The notes beneath the pieces are model-generated. The model was not told the DNA's origin, made no database searches, and saw only the letters and a list, made by a program, of their open reading frames with translations. From the NCBI GenBank assembly GCA_023515745.1, contig JALECJ010000020.1, positions 1,116,001 to 1,180,000 of the forward strand: a stretch of DNA of 64,000 nucleotides. The letters are read 5' to 3'. Each line of letters starts with the position of its first letter. Within the stretch, counting starts at the first letter, position 1. The DNA is from Amoeboaphelidium protococcarum. Its lineage: Eukaryota; Aphelidiomycota; Aphelidea. Below are positions 34,063-46,268 of the stretch, piece by piece. Both the position numbers and the translations under genes were made by a program.

Positions 34063-35962
34063 TCATGATTTCTATTCAATTCCCAGGACGCAAGTGTCGT
34101 GTATACCACGTAGAGCCTTAACTCCATCTTTGCCGTCAATAACACAACTGATATTCACCTCGCTTGCACCTTGACTGATGATCTCAATATTTACACCCAA
34201 TCTGGCTAGAGTCGTGAACATTGCACCGGCAGTACCTCTGGCATTCTTCATCTTGTGACCTATTAAGGATAAGATGCATTGATCAAATACCAATGTCGGT
34301 GTTCCATGGCGAGATAAGTCAGCCAGTAGATCAGCCAACTTGATGGAAATATTGAAGAACTGATGTTTTCCACCATTAATCGCTGCAGAATTTATAACAA
34401 GCGGTGTGGATGGATCAACCGCAGATGCTTCACTACGCAATGGCATCGGACTGCTTGATGGAGAGCTCTTGAAGCCATTACTCACATTCGATAGGGCCAT
34501 ACTCACGTTCACTTCACTGGTACTGATCAGATCCACAACGATGCCGTGATTATCCAAAATATTAAACACCTGCGCAAGGAAACCGTGACTATGAGTCTTC
34601 TTATTAGACTTGATGTTTAGCACAGTGATATTAGATTTTAGAGTCGTTGCTGTGGCCAGAGTCTTTTCACTCAGCGGAGATTGACAGCTCTTGGCCATAA
34701 TCATTAAATGATCATGGTTGACTCTAGGTGGATCGCGACCATCTCCATTTGCATCAGTGCTGTCCATTTATGAACCTCTGCGACTATCATCAGAGCTGGC
34801 AGCATTGGGAATGATTAAGGTGCCAACATCATCGACTCCACAACCGAGAACGCGAATAGGAATGGACATTCTGATAACCTAGTCCATGGTGAATGGATGA
34901 ATAACTTCACTTCCATAGTAAGTCAGCTCAGCCACTTCTTCCGGCCTTAACGTCTGCAGAATTCTAGCAGATGGTACAGATATTGGATCTGCGGTAAAGA
35001 CTCCCTACACCTCCTTCCTTATCTGTAACTCGCAGACGTTCATTGCATCTAATTTATCACCAAACTGCTTTGTGTATTTCTTATCATGAGGTTACTCTAC
35101 TTAATCCGTGGTACTATTTATATACATCGACTTTAACCCTGCAGAGCACATTGCAGCCGTAAAGTCACTATAACCACGACCAACAGTCTCAATGATACCA
35201 TGAGGAATCAGTCCAACAAATCCTGTGACTATTGGTACAACTAAACGCTATATCTCTTGTTTATCACGTCCACTACTGTATACAGTCTTCAATACCTTTT
35301 AAGAAACTCTGAATCTCAAATCATCATAGAAGCTCTAATCAAGATTACTTTACACATTCTACAGCGTTAATACATCATCTAGATTGCAAAACACTGCCTC
35401 TCTGTTCTATTCTGACTCTTACTACTTTTAGAGTAGAAATGTCAAATACTGGGCAAATATAATACAAATTAGTCGCTCACCGGAAGCGATAACCAGATCT
35501 CTGATGCGAAGTGACATTTCTCCAATAGTAGCGGATGCACTGAGATACATATTGACTCGCTAAAATTCTTGTTCAATCTGCTACAAGAGCTGTGACTCTG
35601 AATCCTGTGGCAGTTACAAAGCTCTGACAATCACGATGTGATCTTCACGCAGCGATGAGATGATCGCCTGAAATTCCTAAACTTCTACAGCCTCACCGGA
35701 CTGGGCAGACTTTTGAATAATATCACACGCTCGAAGTAAGCGACTCGTAGTTCCCTCCTTCTTGCTGGACAGAGATGCCGCAGATAGAACCACCACTGGA
35801 TGTCGATCCAGACCAATCTGGTACATGACAATGTCTGCAGCATTCTTTAACTTCTTCGCTGTGCCCACTACATCGCTATAAAGATAAATAAATTTTAGTA
35901 AATATGCTTATAGAATACTTACATGAAGTTCCGCCAAATTTAATCACTACCCACTGCCTCAT
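34063..35962 (-). CDS. HOM3: Aspartokinase, fungal HOM3 type (614 aa)
   Basis: Aspartokinase phosphorylates aspartate, the first step to threonine, methionine and isoleucine, and in fungi is feedback-inhibited by threonine. Exon 1 is 35923-35962 (MRQWVVIKFGGTS), exon 2 is 34063-35867; the 55-nt intron starts GTAAGT and ends TGTAG, and splicing restores KFGGTSLGTAKKL. Further family blocks are PVVVLSAAS, GFVGLIPHGIIETVGRGYSD and VQGVFTADPISVPSARIL with ELTYYGSEVIHPFTM. Two ACT domains follow (NITVLNIKSNKKTHSHGFLA and ARGTAGAMFTTLARLGVNIE), with a low-complexity insert between the kinase core and the first ACT domain. A second in-frame ATG at 36139 would add 59 residues; the family normally starts right at the KFGGTS strand, so 35962 is preferred. 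Converges with the fusion gene, stops 42 bp apart. Confidence 0.95.
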
Positions 35963-36188
35963 ATTATACCACGAAATAGGTGGCTGTGTATGACTTTTTA
36001 TAAGAGCGTTAAAGCGATTGTTATCGGAAATCGAAAAGTTAAAATTGTCGATCGATGGCGCCGCTGTGATGCGTCGGCGAGTTTGTTCATGAGCTGTGGT
36101 AAACCAGAGGCGCAACGCGTATATAAATATTAAACTCATAAGCGAATAGACTTTATTCGAGTGGTTAATTCAAATTTTTATTAAAGTC

Positions 36189-36988
36189 TATGACGTCTTT
36201 ACAACACAAGGATTCTTTAGGCCTGCCTGCGGTTCTGTAATCTCCGTCTCCATCATAGCAGCTTGTAGCCTCTGCGCCAAATAATGCTATTTCTGATGAT
36301 GAAGTCGTAAAAGGTAAGTTTGTTGAACGTTCTATCGCGTTTATCTGGTATTCATAATGATTAACCCGCTATTTTCTGGCCGTATTGCTGGATCGTCGCA
36401 GTTACTTGGTCAATCTGTTGATAGAATTCCATATTCGTTGACTAACCTTAAAGATGGTCACATTGATTTATTGATAAATGCGCTGACGAATCACGATTAA
36501 GACCAGACTGCGGTAATTCAATGCTCCGATTTGTTCCTCCTCTTAATACTGAATTTGTAGACTTCGTTCTGAACTCTTCTTTATCCAAGGTTCGTTCATT
36601 TACCATCGGCGTCAGTTAGATGGTGACTGAGCATTTTTGGTAGAAGACCGATGGCTTCTTCCATTAATATTGGCGCGGCATTTTGCAGAGTCAATTCTAT
36701 AGATTTTTTGACAAGTTGTCAGATTATCTTGCGTTTAGATGCATGTTTTCAGCACAAAGACTGACTACTGCATAAATGTTTGCTACAACTGTCGTCTGTA
36801 TATCTGTTGCATTTGTTCAGTTACATAATAGCTTGATCGGTAGAACTTCATTGACCATACAGGAAATTTAGGAAAGTTTTAACTTATATTAGATTATTAT
36901 GCAGCAAGATCGTTAATGGATCGAGTCTATTGAATATCTGCCGATTTCTGATTTTGGGAAGAAGATGTTGGGTATCCGGGATGATTGA
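36189..36988 (+). CDS. Uncharacterised spliced gene, exon structure unresolved
   Basis: Candidate exon 1 starts at ATG 36189 (MTSLQHKDSLGLPAVL...) and reaches a GTAAGT 5' splice site at about 36320. A second coding-like stretch reads SQLLGQSVDRIPYSLTNLKD. A third, in another frame, reads VRSFTIGVSQMVTEHFWQK and continues to TGA 36986-36988 with a hydrophobic MFATTVVCISVAFVQL segment. A canonical intron (GTAATTC...TTTGTAG) appears between the second and third stretch, but its phase does not match the second one. I cannot build a single model without a frame conflict. No family recognised. Either an additional small intron or a sequence error is present. Confidence 0.35.
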
Positions 36989-37554
36989 TCATTTGTTAAG
37001 GCTATTGATATGATTGTACACATTGAGTTTTGGGAATTTTTACTGAAGAATATTATTGTTTTGGAATCGTGAATTTTGATGATGGAAATATAATTTATTA
37101 AATAAAATATGTCTTCAGTATTGATACGGTACATTTTACTGTAATTTAGATGATGCTTTGTGACGGTGCGCTTGCTCCTCATGTAAGTTCCGTATTACCA
37201 CTGACCGAATTTTAACGCATTCCTTTTGTTAATGGGCTTTAGATGTCTTAAATGACTATAAGAAATCTGAACTCTTCTGAACAAAGGAAACTAAAAGATA
37301 AAATCTAGAAAAATACAATGTTCAACCTTCTATATTGTAAAAAATATTGATGTTAAACTATTTAGGATGATTTAATCACTAGAGAATTTTACGGATTCAA
37401 GCATTGATTACCACTAGATCATCCATCTGCCTCTTCACTATTTCTAACCATTGGATTAGAATGGTCTTTCGATTACATATCTTTCACTTTGGATCTTTCT
37501 CACTTGGAAAGATACTTTGATAATTCCGTTCGTTCACAGCTTGGTACTGCCCAT
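36989..37554. other. 566-bp gap, no confident gene
   Basis: Between the unresolved plus-strand gene and the 3' end of CCA1. A small split frame (ATG about 37150, GTAAGT...TTTAG intron, then MSQMTIRNLNSSEQRKLK...) has a faint resemblance to small TIM chaperones but hits TGA before any twin CX3C motif is complete. I treat the region as non-coding. Confidence 0.3.
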
Positions 37555-39222
37555 TCACAGTTCATTCTAGATGAAGCGATATACGTGATTGAAACATGCA
37601 TCCTTGCTGTACTCCTACTGCATAGTTCTAGGACCACCGTGTTGAGCTTGCCACAGGAGCATTTATTGGTGGCACTTGCCCAGCCATTTACCAGACTTTA
37701 AAGGTCCTTGACCAAATTTCTATCTCTCATTATTGACCAAGTATAGCAATTCACCTCCATCAATCATCGGCTTCATCAGATAGCACTCTTACAGATTCAA
37801 CTATTTGATGACTGCAATTAGATTAGAGTAGTTCTTAGACAACAACATCAACTATTCGGATGACGGTAAAGTGGGATACATAATCGTAGACTCTGCATAC
37901 TGTGCAGCCTCAACCAATTGCTCAACCTTAACTTCCACATCGTTCAAAAGCCGCATCGCCATGGCAAACCATAAAAGCAGAGGATACGCGTCATTCACAG
38001 GTTTAGCTGCAATTTAGACGATGAGTTTATACAAATCAAGTCGCAATGCTTTATATTCTATTAAAGGCATCTCCTACAGCTCTTCATTGCTAATGCAAAA
38101 TAACTTAGCACTCTGATCAGTGAAGGTTTGACGAGCCGTAATCAATCGTCTGGCCACTTAAGATTCAACATTAGAATACTTGAATGCGTTCTAGATTATA
38201 CTTGCAACAGTTGCGTTCATTAAAGGATACTTGTGCTATAACGGAAGAGATGCAGCGGCTAGATTCAATAAGAAAATATCTTGTTTACTCCCAAAATCCT
38301 TGTCAACTGTAGAACGAGACATTTCTACAACTTTCAGAGCTTTAAGAGCTTCATATTGATCGATGCGATCTATATCCACCTACTGGCCGTCAGAGAATAT
38401 TAAATTGTACAAATCAAAAGACACTATATACTCTAATGCCAGAAGAGGATTAGTACCAGAGAGCATCTTCTTCATCTCTTCTCCAACACGCTCTCGGCTT
38501 ATAATGGTGGCAAAACTTTTCATTATATCTCGCTCTTAGGCAGCCAGCTTTATCTCTTTGACAATCCTAAAATTGTACCTGGCAGCAAATCTAATGGCGC
38601 GTAATACTCGCAGAGGATCATCTTTAAACGTAACAAATGGGGACAACGGAGTTCTAATGATACCATTTTCCAAATCATCAATACCAGTTCCGAGAAAGTC
38701 CTCAACCTCCTCCGTCGCAATGTTATAGAATAAAGAATTTATAGCTAAATCGCGACGTTCTGCATCCTCTAACGGAGTACCAAATTCTATATGAGGCACG
38801 CGAGAGTGCGAGGCATAAGTCTCCTTGCGCAAATTTACCAAATCCACGTCCTGACCGAACAGCTTCACCACTGTCGTCTCCAGGTGTTTACTCTTATCCG
38901 GATTAGCTTTAATCTAATGAATGGACCGCATAACATCTTCTAGTTCTTTCACGGGAATTTGAGCAGTCTAACTCAGCTCGCGATCATTGATAAGGCTTTT
39001 CATATGCATTGCAAACTAGTGCCCAGTCATCTAATCAATGGCCACATCAATATCTTTGCTGTCCTTGTTTAGCAATTTATCTCGGACCCATCCACCAGCA
39101 ATTCGCAATGTCAGCGGCTAATTTAATTGTAATTTCGAAGTTAATAACGCTGCAGCAGATTTTAACAGCTAGCATATTTTCGTCTCCGTATCATTCAACT
39201 TAATTGTTCTATGAATATGCAT
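37555..39222 (-). CDS. CCA1: CCA tRNA nucleotidyltransferase (555 aa)
   Basis: This class II nucleotidyltransferase adds CCA to tRNA 3' ends in nucleus, cytosol and mitochondria. The frame is intronless from ATG 39222 to TGA 37555-37557. The catalytic head has LRIAGGWVRDKLL followed by KDIDVAID (about residues 45-62) with the two metal-binding Asp. The neck has AERRDLAINSLFYN, and DPLRVLRAIRFAARYNF matches the nucleotide-selecting motif region. The C-terminal body is helical and divergent. Length matches eukaryotic CCA1 (about 500-550). Like other class II enzymes it must fold around an RRD-type motif, here ERRDLAINS. It points away from a tRNA-Asp gene 217 bp upstream. Confidence 0.96.
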
Positions 39223-39438
39223 TTTCTACCTTTTGGATATCTGACTCATTTATACAATCGAATGTGGTCTGATCTCTGTCAAATTATATCGCGTAAATAG
39301 TAACGGGCAAATACGTATTGATTTGTGACTGAGCAGCTTTCACTCTAAAAAAAAAACAATTACAGCAGATATAGCACGCAAAAGATAAGTACTAAAGATC
39401 TCTGCTTAGCCTAGTAGACAAAAGTGCAAAAAGAGAAG

Positions 39439-39510
39439 CTCTCCGTCTGGGAATCGAACCCAGCTTACCCGCGTGACAGGCGGGGGTACTAACCAATATA
39501 CTAACGAAGA
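39439..39510 (-). tRNA. tRNA-Asp (GTC)
   Basis: On the minus strand a full cloverleaf is present: 5' acceptor TCTTCGT pairs with ACGGAGA (one G-U), anticodon arm CCCGCCTGTCACGCGGG with GTC anticodon (plus-strand 39475-39477) and T-arm ending GGTTCGATTCCCAG. No intron. Position 73 is G, as usual for tRNA-Asp. CCA is not encoded. Confidence 0.97.
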
Positions 39511-39944
39511 TTCGCATTTATAGATGAAAAGTTAATTCTTGTTAAAACATATTTCCAAAATTTGACTAGAATATGAGGAATATTTAACACAGTTTAGTAA
39601 GAGTAAAATGTTGGAGAGTATCACGCATTCATTTGATAACATCGCCAAAGTCATGGCCATAATACTGCTTTAATGTAGCAGGAGCTAATTGATTGAACTC
39701 AAAGCAGTTTGACGTGTTCGTTTCAAATCAGCCTTACGTGAGACATTTCGTTTCATCATCATAAAGTTTCAAGCTAATACTGTAGGCCGACTTGTTCTTT
39801 ATAGTTTTCAGAGTGAATAAACTGTTTCTGATTCCTTATTCGTATCTTCTTTTGCTGCAGAACGTTTTCTCATTACCGTCTTTCTATTTACAATTTTGTT
39901 GTTTAGACTTATTGCATAAATATATTCAGTGCCATTTATCAATT
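39511..39944. promoter_or_regulatory. 434-bp gap upstream of UAP1
   Basis: Contains the 5' flank of tRNA-Asp on one side and the UAP1 promoter on the other. GTTCGTTTCAAATC (about 39715) and TTTCGTTTCATC (about 39748) are CGTTTC-type elements, and a poly(T)-rich region follows. No coding sequence recognised. Confidence 0.35.
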
Positions 39945-41531
39945 ATGCCAGTGTCTGTTGAGTATTAGACTGTGTATGACAAGTACAAGGCTGCTGGCTA
40001 AGAACATGTCTTCCATTATTATAGTAGCCTACCTGCCGAGTAGTAGTAATCTTTGTTACAACAACTGTCTCAGATTGATCCTGCTCGCATTAACCGCATA
40101 TTTAAGCAGGCCACTGCTCCTAAGGATTAGAACGCTGCTGCCAAGAAGCTAGATCCTCTACCTACTGATGCGTATGATAGTGTCGAAAATGTGTCTGCAG
40201 AACAGTTGGCCAAGTGGAATCAGCTAGGCTTGGATGCCATCAAGAAGGGTCAAGTCTGCGTGGTATTGCTAGCCGGTGGACAGGGAACTAGATTGGGTAG
40301 CTCAAATCCTAAGGGATGTTTTGATATTGGTCTACCATCTCACAAGTCTCTGTTCTAGTTACAGGCTGAGAGGATTGTGCGTTTGGTTAAGCTTGCTGGT
40401 ATTCCAAACAACAAGCTCAAGTGGTATGTGATGACCAGTGGTCCCACTAGAAAGGCCACTGAGGAATTTTTTGTCAAGAATAACTATTTCGGTGTGGATA
40501 AGGATGCCATTCAGTTCTTTGAATAAGGTGTCCTACCTGCCCTGACTGAAGATGGCAAGATATTTCTGGAAGATAGGAGTACTGTTAGTGTAGCTCCTGA
40601 TGGAAATGGTGGTATTTATGCCTCACTGAGAAATAGCGGCATCTTGCAAGACATGAAGAATCGTGGTGTCAAGTATATCCATGCATACTGTGTTGACAAT
40701 TGTCTCGTCCGTGTTGCAGATCCTCAGTTTATCGGATATTGCATCGACAAGGATGCTCAGTGTGGAGTTAAGGTAGTTAGAAAGCTCTTTGCTGAGGAGC
40801 CTGTTGGCATCATATGTAAATTGAATGGAAAGTATGGTGCTGTTGAGTACAGCGAAATATCAAAGGCTGACTCTGAGGCTAAGGGTAACGGTGGCAAGTT
40901 GTTGTATGATGCTGCAAATATTGCCAACCACTTCTACACAATCGAGGCTCTGCATGAATTTTGCAGTGAGGAGTTTGAACGCTCATTGGAGTTTCATATT
41001 GCGCGCAAGAAGATTAAGCATATCAGTTTTGATAATGATCAGCAGGTGGCTCCTTCTAAGCCGAACGGAATCAAGTTGGAGTTGTTCATTTTTGATATTC
41101 TGGCCTCGTTGCCTCTGTAGAAGTTGACCTCAACTTACAAGAGTCCGCTGGCTGTGTACTCTGTGCCTCGCCAGCAAGATTTCAGTCCGTTGAAGAATGC
41201 ATCTGGCGCCGGTGTGGACTGTCCAGAGACGTCGAAGAAGGATTATTACGTGTAATCTGAATAATTTTTGCGTGATGCTGATCTGAAGGTACAAGCTAGT
41301 GATGAAGCTTACGAAACTTTTGACGTCAAGGAGATGAAGGTTGGTGGCGATGGAAAGGCGAAAGAAGTTCCAGTTTAGCTGAAGCAGCTGGCTGTTGAGA
41401 TCAGTCCTCTGGTTACGTTTGCAGGCGAGGGACTAAGAGAGGCTCTAGGTGGTAGCAGCGATAAGGTGATCAAGTTGAGTAAGCCGACTTATATTGCCAC
41501 CATTGAAGATTTACGTAAGTTAATCTAGTGA
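39945..41531 (+). CDS. UAP1: UDP-N-acetylglucosamine pyrophosphorylase (528 aa)
   Basis: UAP1 makes UDP-GlcNAc from GlcNAc-1-phosphate and UTP, the last step before chitin, N-glycan and GPI-anchor synthesis. The frame is intronless, TGA 41529-41531. The uridine-binding loop LAGGQGTRLGSSNPKGCFDI begins near residue 109. Further family blocks are YVMTSGPTRKATEEFF, FFEQGVLPALTEDG, APDGNGGIYASL, YIHAYCVDNCLVRVADP and EYSEISK. The C-terminal FDVKEM and YIATIEDLRKL segments also fit. The Gln in SLFQLQAERI is encoded by TAG. Length is close to human and yeast enzymes (about 480-522). Confidence 0.98.
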
Positions 41532-41664
41532 ATATGAACTGAGAGAATGAGTGTTGAATGACAAATGAGGATGATAGTAATAATAATACACTGATTGTTA
41601 TTTGTTATTATTCAAATCAATACTAGCCAATACTACAGTATATAGATAACAGCAATTCTGTCCT

Positions 41665-43041
41665 TCATTGATCCAGTACTTGGAGAACGTCTTCCCACTC
41701 CTTGACACACTTTTCAAAGTATGAATGATGAACTTTGGCAAATCTCTCCATGATGGCTCGTAAGTCTCTCGTCTTGACCTCTTGGAATCTATTCAACTCT
41801 TGGCTGACCAGCTCATTAAATTTCAACAAATCCTAATGCGCTTCCTCCCGACTCTTCTCCAGGGTGATTATAGTATCCTTCAACTTGGCAACATTGTTCC
41901 TCCTGGTCATCTCAGGATCATTATCCAGTAGACTCTAGAATTTACCAGTGATTGCACCAAAAAATCCTGAACCGCTAGCGCTTGGACTAACAAGCCCCTA
42001 CTCCAAATTATTAAGATGCATCTTCTTCTGCTCCAACGTATCACCCAAGTCTTCCCATTGCGCGTGCTTCAAATGTCTCAATTTCAACAGATCCACTACA
42101 GTCTGAGCAATCTAACTCTGCTCATGCAGCGATAGAGACAAATCCTTGAGACCGACATTAAATCGCTGTGTCAGCTCATGCATCGTATCGTACACTCCAC
42201 CTATAGCCTCAATATACTGCTCAGTTTTCACATCTTTCATCTATTTATCAGCGATCGACACCTCGCTATTCATATTCAGGGATATGCCATTAAAGATCAA
42301 ACCGAGCTCACTCAACAATTGATCGCTCTCAGCCAACTTTTTTAATATTCCCTTCTAAGACTTTTCTAAGCTGAGGACACTATTCAAGTACTGCTCAGAT
42401 CCTGATTCTAACGACAAAAACTTCAAATCTGGATTCTTGAGCTTTCTAGCAGGTCCAACTTTACTAACAATCTTCTGCTTCGTTCCTGCAGACACTGATG
42501 ATTACGCTTATTATGAAGACTACTACGACTAACCCACGGATGATGAAGAGGAGGAGAACAATACATCAGACCAGGTGCCCTGTTCGAGGAAGCGATGAAA
42601 TAGATGCTCCTTGGACAGCACTGGATGTTCATTAACCTTGCGCAGAAATGATTACAGCATCTTCTTCCTCACCTCTACAATCTCGGAATCCTCTGCTGCC
42701 TTCTTCATCTTAAGTGTGGCATACGATGTCAACTTGTGTTTCTCCGGTATTGGCGGGATGATCAGGTGCGGGTATAGACGCTTCAAGATCTTTCTAATAG
42801 ACTCAAACTCGCTGTATCTCCGCTTTAACTATACTCCATTAACATCGATAATATAAGCAGTGTACGCACTTCCACCATCGCTTACTCTCTCGCTTCCAAT
42901 AATCTCAATTCTACCCAGCACGCAGCAGTTGGTGGGGTTTCCATTACCAATTTTATCATTCACCGCAGTACTCAAGTTCTAGTTGACAATATTAGCCACC
43001 TCCTACTCGTCATCATTATCGCTATCGAAAGGCGAAGACAT
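41665..43041 (-). CDS. PX-BAR sorting nexin (SNX7/SNX30/Snx41-like, 458 aa)
   Basis: Sorting nexins bind PI3P on endosomes and shape recycling tubules; the Snx4-Snx41/Atg20 group also acts in autophagy. The protein has an acidic start (MSSPFDSDNDDEQE) and a PX domain at about 40-165: LKRRYSEFESIRKILKRLYP, then IIPPIPEKHKL and FLRKVNEHPVLSKEHLFHRF. These include the basic R-R-Y-S-E-F phosphoinositide motif and the PPxPEK loop. A Ser/Gln linker is followed by a long coiled-coil BAR-like region (about 225-458). The PPIPEKH and C-terminal FEKCVKEWEDVL features suit the Snx7/Snx41 branch, but exact orthology is not settled. Intronless. Confidence 0.85.
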
Positions 43042-43064
43042 TTGCACAATAACAATCTCGGTTT

Positions 43065-43101
<37 letters not shown>
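43065..43101. repeat. (TAGA)n microsatellite
   Basis: About nine tandem TAGA units in the 5' flank of the sorting nexin gene, starting 24 bp upstream of its ATG. Likely length-variable. It sits between the nexin start and the CD36-like gene end. Confidence 0.95.
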
Positions 43102-43307
43102 GGTATTTTCAATATAAATAAGTATAAGCAGAAGAAGTCTTGCAAGGACTGAGAGAGTTTTTAGTGATCACAAAGCAGAATTTTATTAATCAAAAGGAGA
43201 AGAATAAAATCGCGCGCTGATAACAAGCGGATAAGAAAGCGAACACTGAATAAAGCAATGCGGTACAATGGTTTGCATTGAAATATAATATATTAGTAAA
43301 CTACGAT

Positions 43308-45743
43308 TCAAATGGTTATATCAGATAGCAGACTCTACTCTTCCTCCAACAAGATTTTGTTCTTCTATTTGGCCTTATACATTGCAATTCCACTGATTAC
43401 TAGGAGAATAGATCCAACAATGACACCGACCAGATAGACGTAATGGGATAATCCGAGAGCGAAATACACCTGAGATTTGAACTTTTACGCTAGATCAGCG
43501 GTAACTTGACTATCAATCTATTGAATCATTACCGGGATAGGCTTTCTCGCCATAAGAGGTGCAAACACGTTCAGATTCACTTCAGGATGTGAATAATCGG
43601 CAGTGAGCTGGACGGATACTCGAGCGCGCATAGCTTTACCAGTCAGTGGTTCTACATCGACAAAAGCCTCGCCCACTCCTTCCACGTCCGCAGGCGCCTC
43701 TTCAGCTATCAAGTGCAAATGCTTCGGCTCGTACAGACTCATTCGCATAGTCTCCTCAATTCCGGAGCGTTTGAACTTGTCAAAAGTGAACCTCTTCATC
43801 TTGATCCCAAACAAATCATCTACATTCCCCTTCTCTTTGAACTCGACACTTCCCGTCAGGGCAGGTACAAACAATTGGAATGATCTAATCTGCTAAATCT
43901 TGTTCAGCGGCTCAAAATCAGTTCCCGCATATAACTTGCCTCCAGATATCTACAGTGTACGGCCTGGGAACATCTCCTTCAACTCTTCACGTCCATCAAA
44001 AGACTTGTATTGCCCAGTCAGCGATACATCATCTTTACCAGTGTGCATCTCAATCGGCTGTTTATAATACTCTTTCACAATCTAGCCTTTAGAATTGCGA
44101 TAACGATACTATCTGCATGAGAACAATTCATTGGACAAATCAGCACTAGAAGTACATCTAGGAGTTCCATACACGTCATCCGTATGCGGCAAGAGGGCAA
44201 TCGAATGATGCCGCGGATCTGATGGCTCCAATACAAAACTGATAAACTCATCTTGATACCCAAGAACGTGTTCATGAACAGTCCTTGTGCTAAATACACC
44301 ATTGACTTGCGCCTTAATCTTGGACTAGAATATACCTTTGATCACAGTTTTAGAAACATGATCCAGATACTTTCTAATAAGCATAAGGTCACCATATGGA
44401 CTAGGCAGGCACTCTTCTATGGAATTAAAGAGAGGTTGATCATCAAGCGAGGGCAATATAAACTCCTCTGCTTTACCTTCAGGTAGGTGGAAGTTGAGGA
44501 AACTCTACTGAGCATACGTCTTGTTCGCCGTCATCAACTCCTCCAGGCATCGCATTGTGGTCAAGTTCCAACCCTGAAAGTACTCGGCAGAACCTCCGAA
44601 AGCAAACGGCAACTCTGGAGGACTAGCTGGATCAGCAGAGATGGGTGTCTTGGCCCTCTGCAATTTTTGAAGAACATCTCCTCTAAGCATCTGTCTGTAT
44701 GGAACATCTTCCCAGTTCTGAACCTTGACCGCTTTATCTACTCCCTGATTAATCAGCAAAAAGGCAACCTGCCTCACCAGTGGACATTCGCCAGCCTATT
44801 ACAACCAAAATAGCAAATGATGATACTACCAATAGGTGATCCCAAAATGTTCCATAATCTCATGCTTGCGATCGACACCATCAGCCTCCAACCAATAGTT
44901 GACACCCACACCATTTTCAGCATTCAGAATAGAATACTTGTCTTTGGCATTCAACACTTGATCTATAATATTGGTGGAAATAGGCTCAGCATATTATCCG
45001 ACACCAGAAGTTAGAGAATTATACAAGCAACCAACACCGGTCCAGATATTTTTACACTTCAAACCACCATCACCACCACAATGACCACCGATTCGTTTAC
45101 GCATATTCTCCTTACCACCGACCAATTTTTCGACAACAGGCAAAGACTATGTAATAAGAGTAGACGCAATGTTACCTTTAATACCAGACACCAACAATTT
45201 CTTCATGGTGGCTATCGCCTCCGGTATGACCTGAAGTGAGCCAAACAGCAGCGTGTCAGATTCATCACCATACGTAGACATGGTCTAAAAGTATGCCAAA
45301 TTTACAATAGTTAGCGTATCATTAGCTGGACCTGCAGACATTTCTGGTACAAACTTATTCTAAATCGACTCAGTGTAACGATAAATCGCTCCATCATCAG
45401 TGAATTGCCCATGTCTGTAGTAGTACTCCCTGTACACGTATGGACCGACCAGATTATACTCTGGCAATTCACCAAGCACGACGCGATGAGGATTAGTAAT
45501 ATTATAAAACCACATCTTGTTGTACTTGGGAGGACTCCCATCATCCATATTAGATTTTAGCTGATCATACTCGGGATGGTGCTCAGAAGCGACCACGACA
45601 GTATCTAATACCGCGGAATTCACAATAGATGGAATCAGCACCTTTGACAGGATCCCAAGCACTAGCATCAGAATGGCCAATATAAAGAAGCACAGCGACA
45701 CTCTAAACACTCTGCTTCTCTTCACTGACAGTGCCTTGAACAT
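43308..45743 (-). CDS. CD36/LIMP-2 family scavenger receptor (811 aa)
   Basis: CD36-family proteins are two-pass membrane glycoproteins that bind lipids or ligands in their lumenal domain. A short basic N-terminus is followed by TM1 at about 16-40 (CFFILAILMLVLGILSKVLI). The ectodomain opens with the family signature MWFYNITNPHRVVLGELPEYNLVGPYVYREYY and includes a glycine/cysteine loop (CGGDGGLKCKNIWTG). TM2 lies at about 768-787 (YVYLVGVIVGSILLVISGIA). At 811 aa it is much longer than typical members (about 470-530). The cytosolic tail ends EEQSLLSDITI, a [DE]xxxL[LI] acidic dileucine signal like that of lysosomal LIMP-2. This suggests an endolysosomal location. Intronless; ATG 45743 is the first in frame. 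N-x-S/T sites such as YNITNP are present. Confidence 0.93.
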
Positions 45744-46268
45744 TTTTGACCCAATTCTCTCTCTCACTATCGATGTGATGATCAATATATACAATGTAAA
45801 TAGCAGAGTTATTAAACAGCGAAAGCACCTCCTTGCGCTAAACAGCTATGAAAATTGATGTAGACAAAAGAGCTGTATAGATTAACAACCAAAATTGTGA
45901 CCGCCTGTCGATCAGTCATTGTTTGATGAAGATCTTTTTCAAAAAATCGTTTTTTTAATCGCGCTCTGCTTCTGTAAGCCATCGCGTCCCTGATTTGGTA
46001 ATCGCTGGCTATATATCAGTTACGCTAATCTGCTGCGCCATATAAGCACTACTTTGGTAACTTTGAGGCAATAGTAGTTTCAATTCTAATCCCATTGAAG
46101 GACATAGCCGCTCTGTCGATGCATTTCCATGAGTGTTTCGTGTCTGTAAAATCGTATATTTCGAATGAGGAAAGATAGAGAGACTACACCAACGATAGAA
46201 GTAATTTCCATTCAACAAAACTCTATATATCATACAGAATACACGCGCGCACATCTAATCTGACGCTA
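45744..46268. other. 525-bp intergenic region
   Basis: 5' flank of the CD36-like gene and 3' flank of COA5. No coding signal recognised on either strand; AT-rich, with a T-run near 45950. Confidence 0.4.

Noticed and set aside
37150-37375. Small TIM9/10-like gene
   Set aside because: The split frame has a GTAAGT donor, but the acceptor is not TGTAG and a TGA interrupts before twin CX3C motifs could form.
41512-41528. GTAAGTTAATCTAG as a tiny intron at the end of UAP1
   Set aside because: It has GT-AG ends but is only 14 nt; the open frame through it gives a normal C-terminus ending at TGA 41529.
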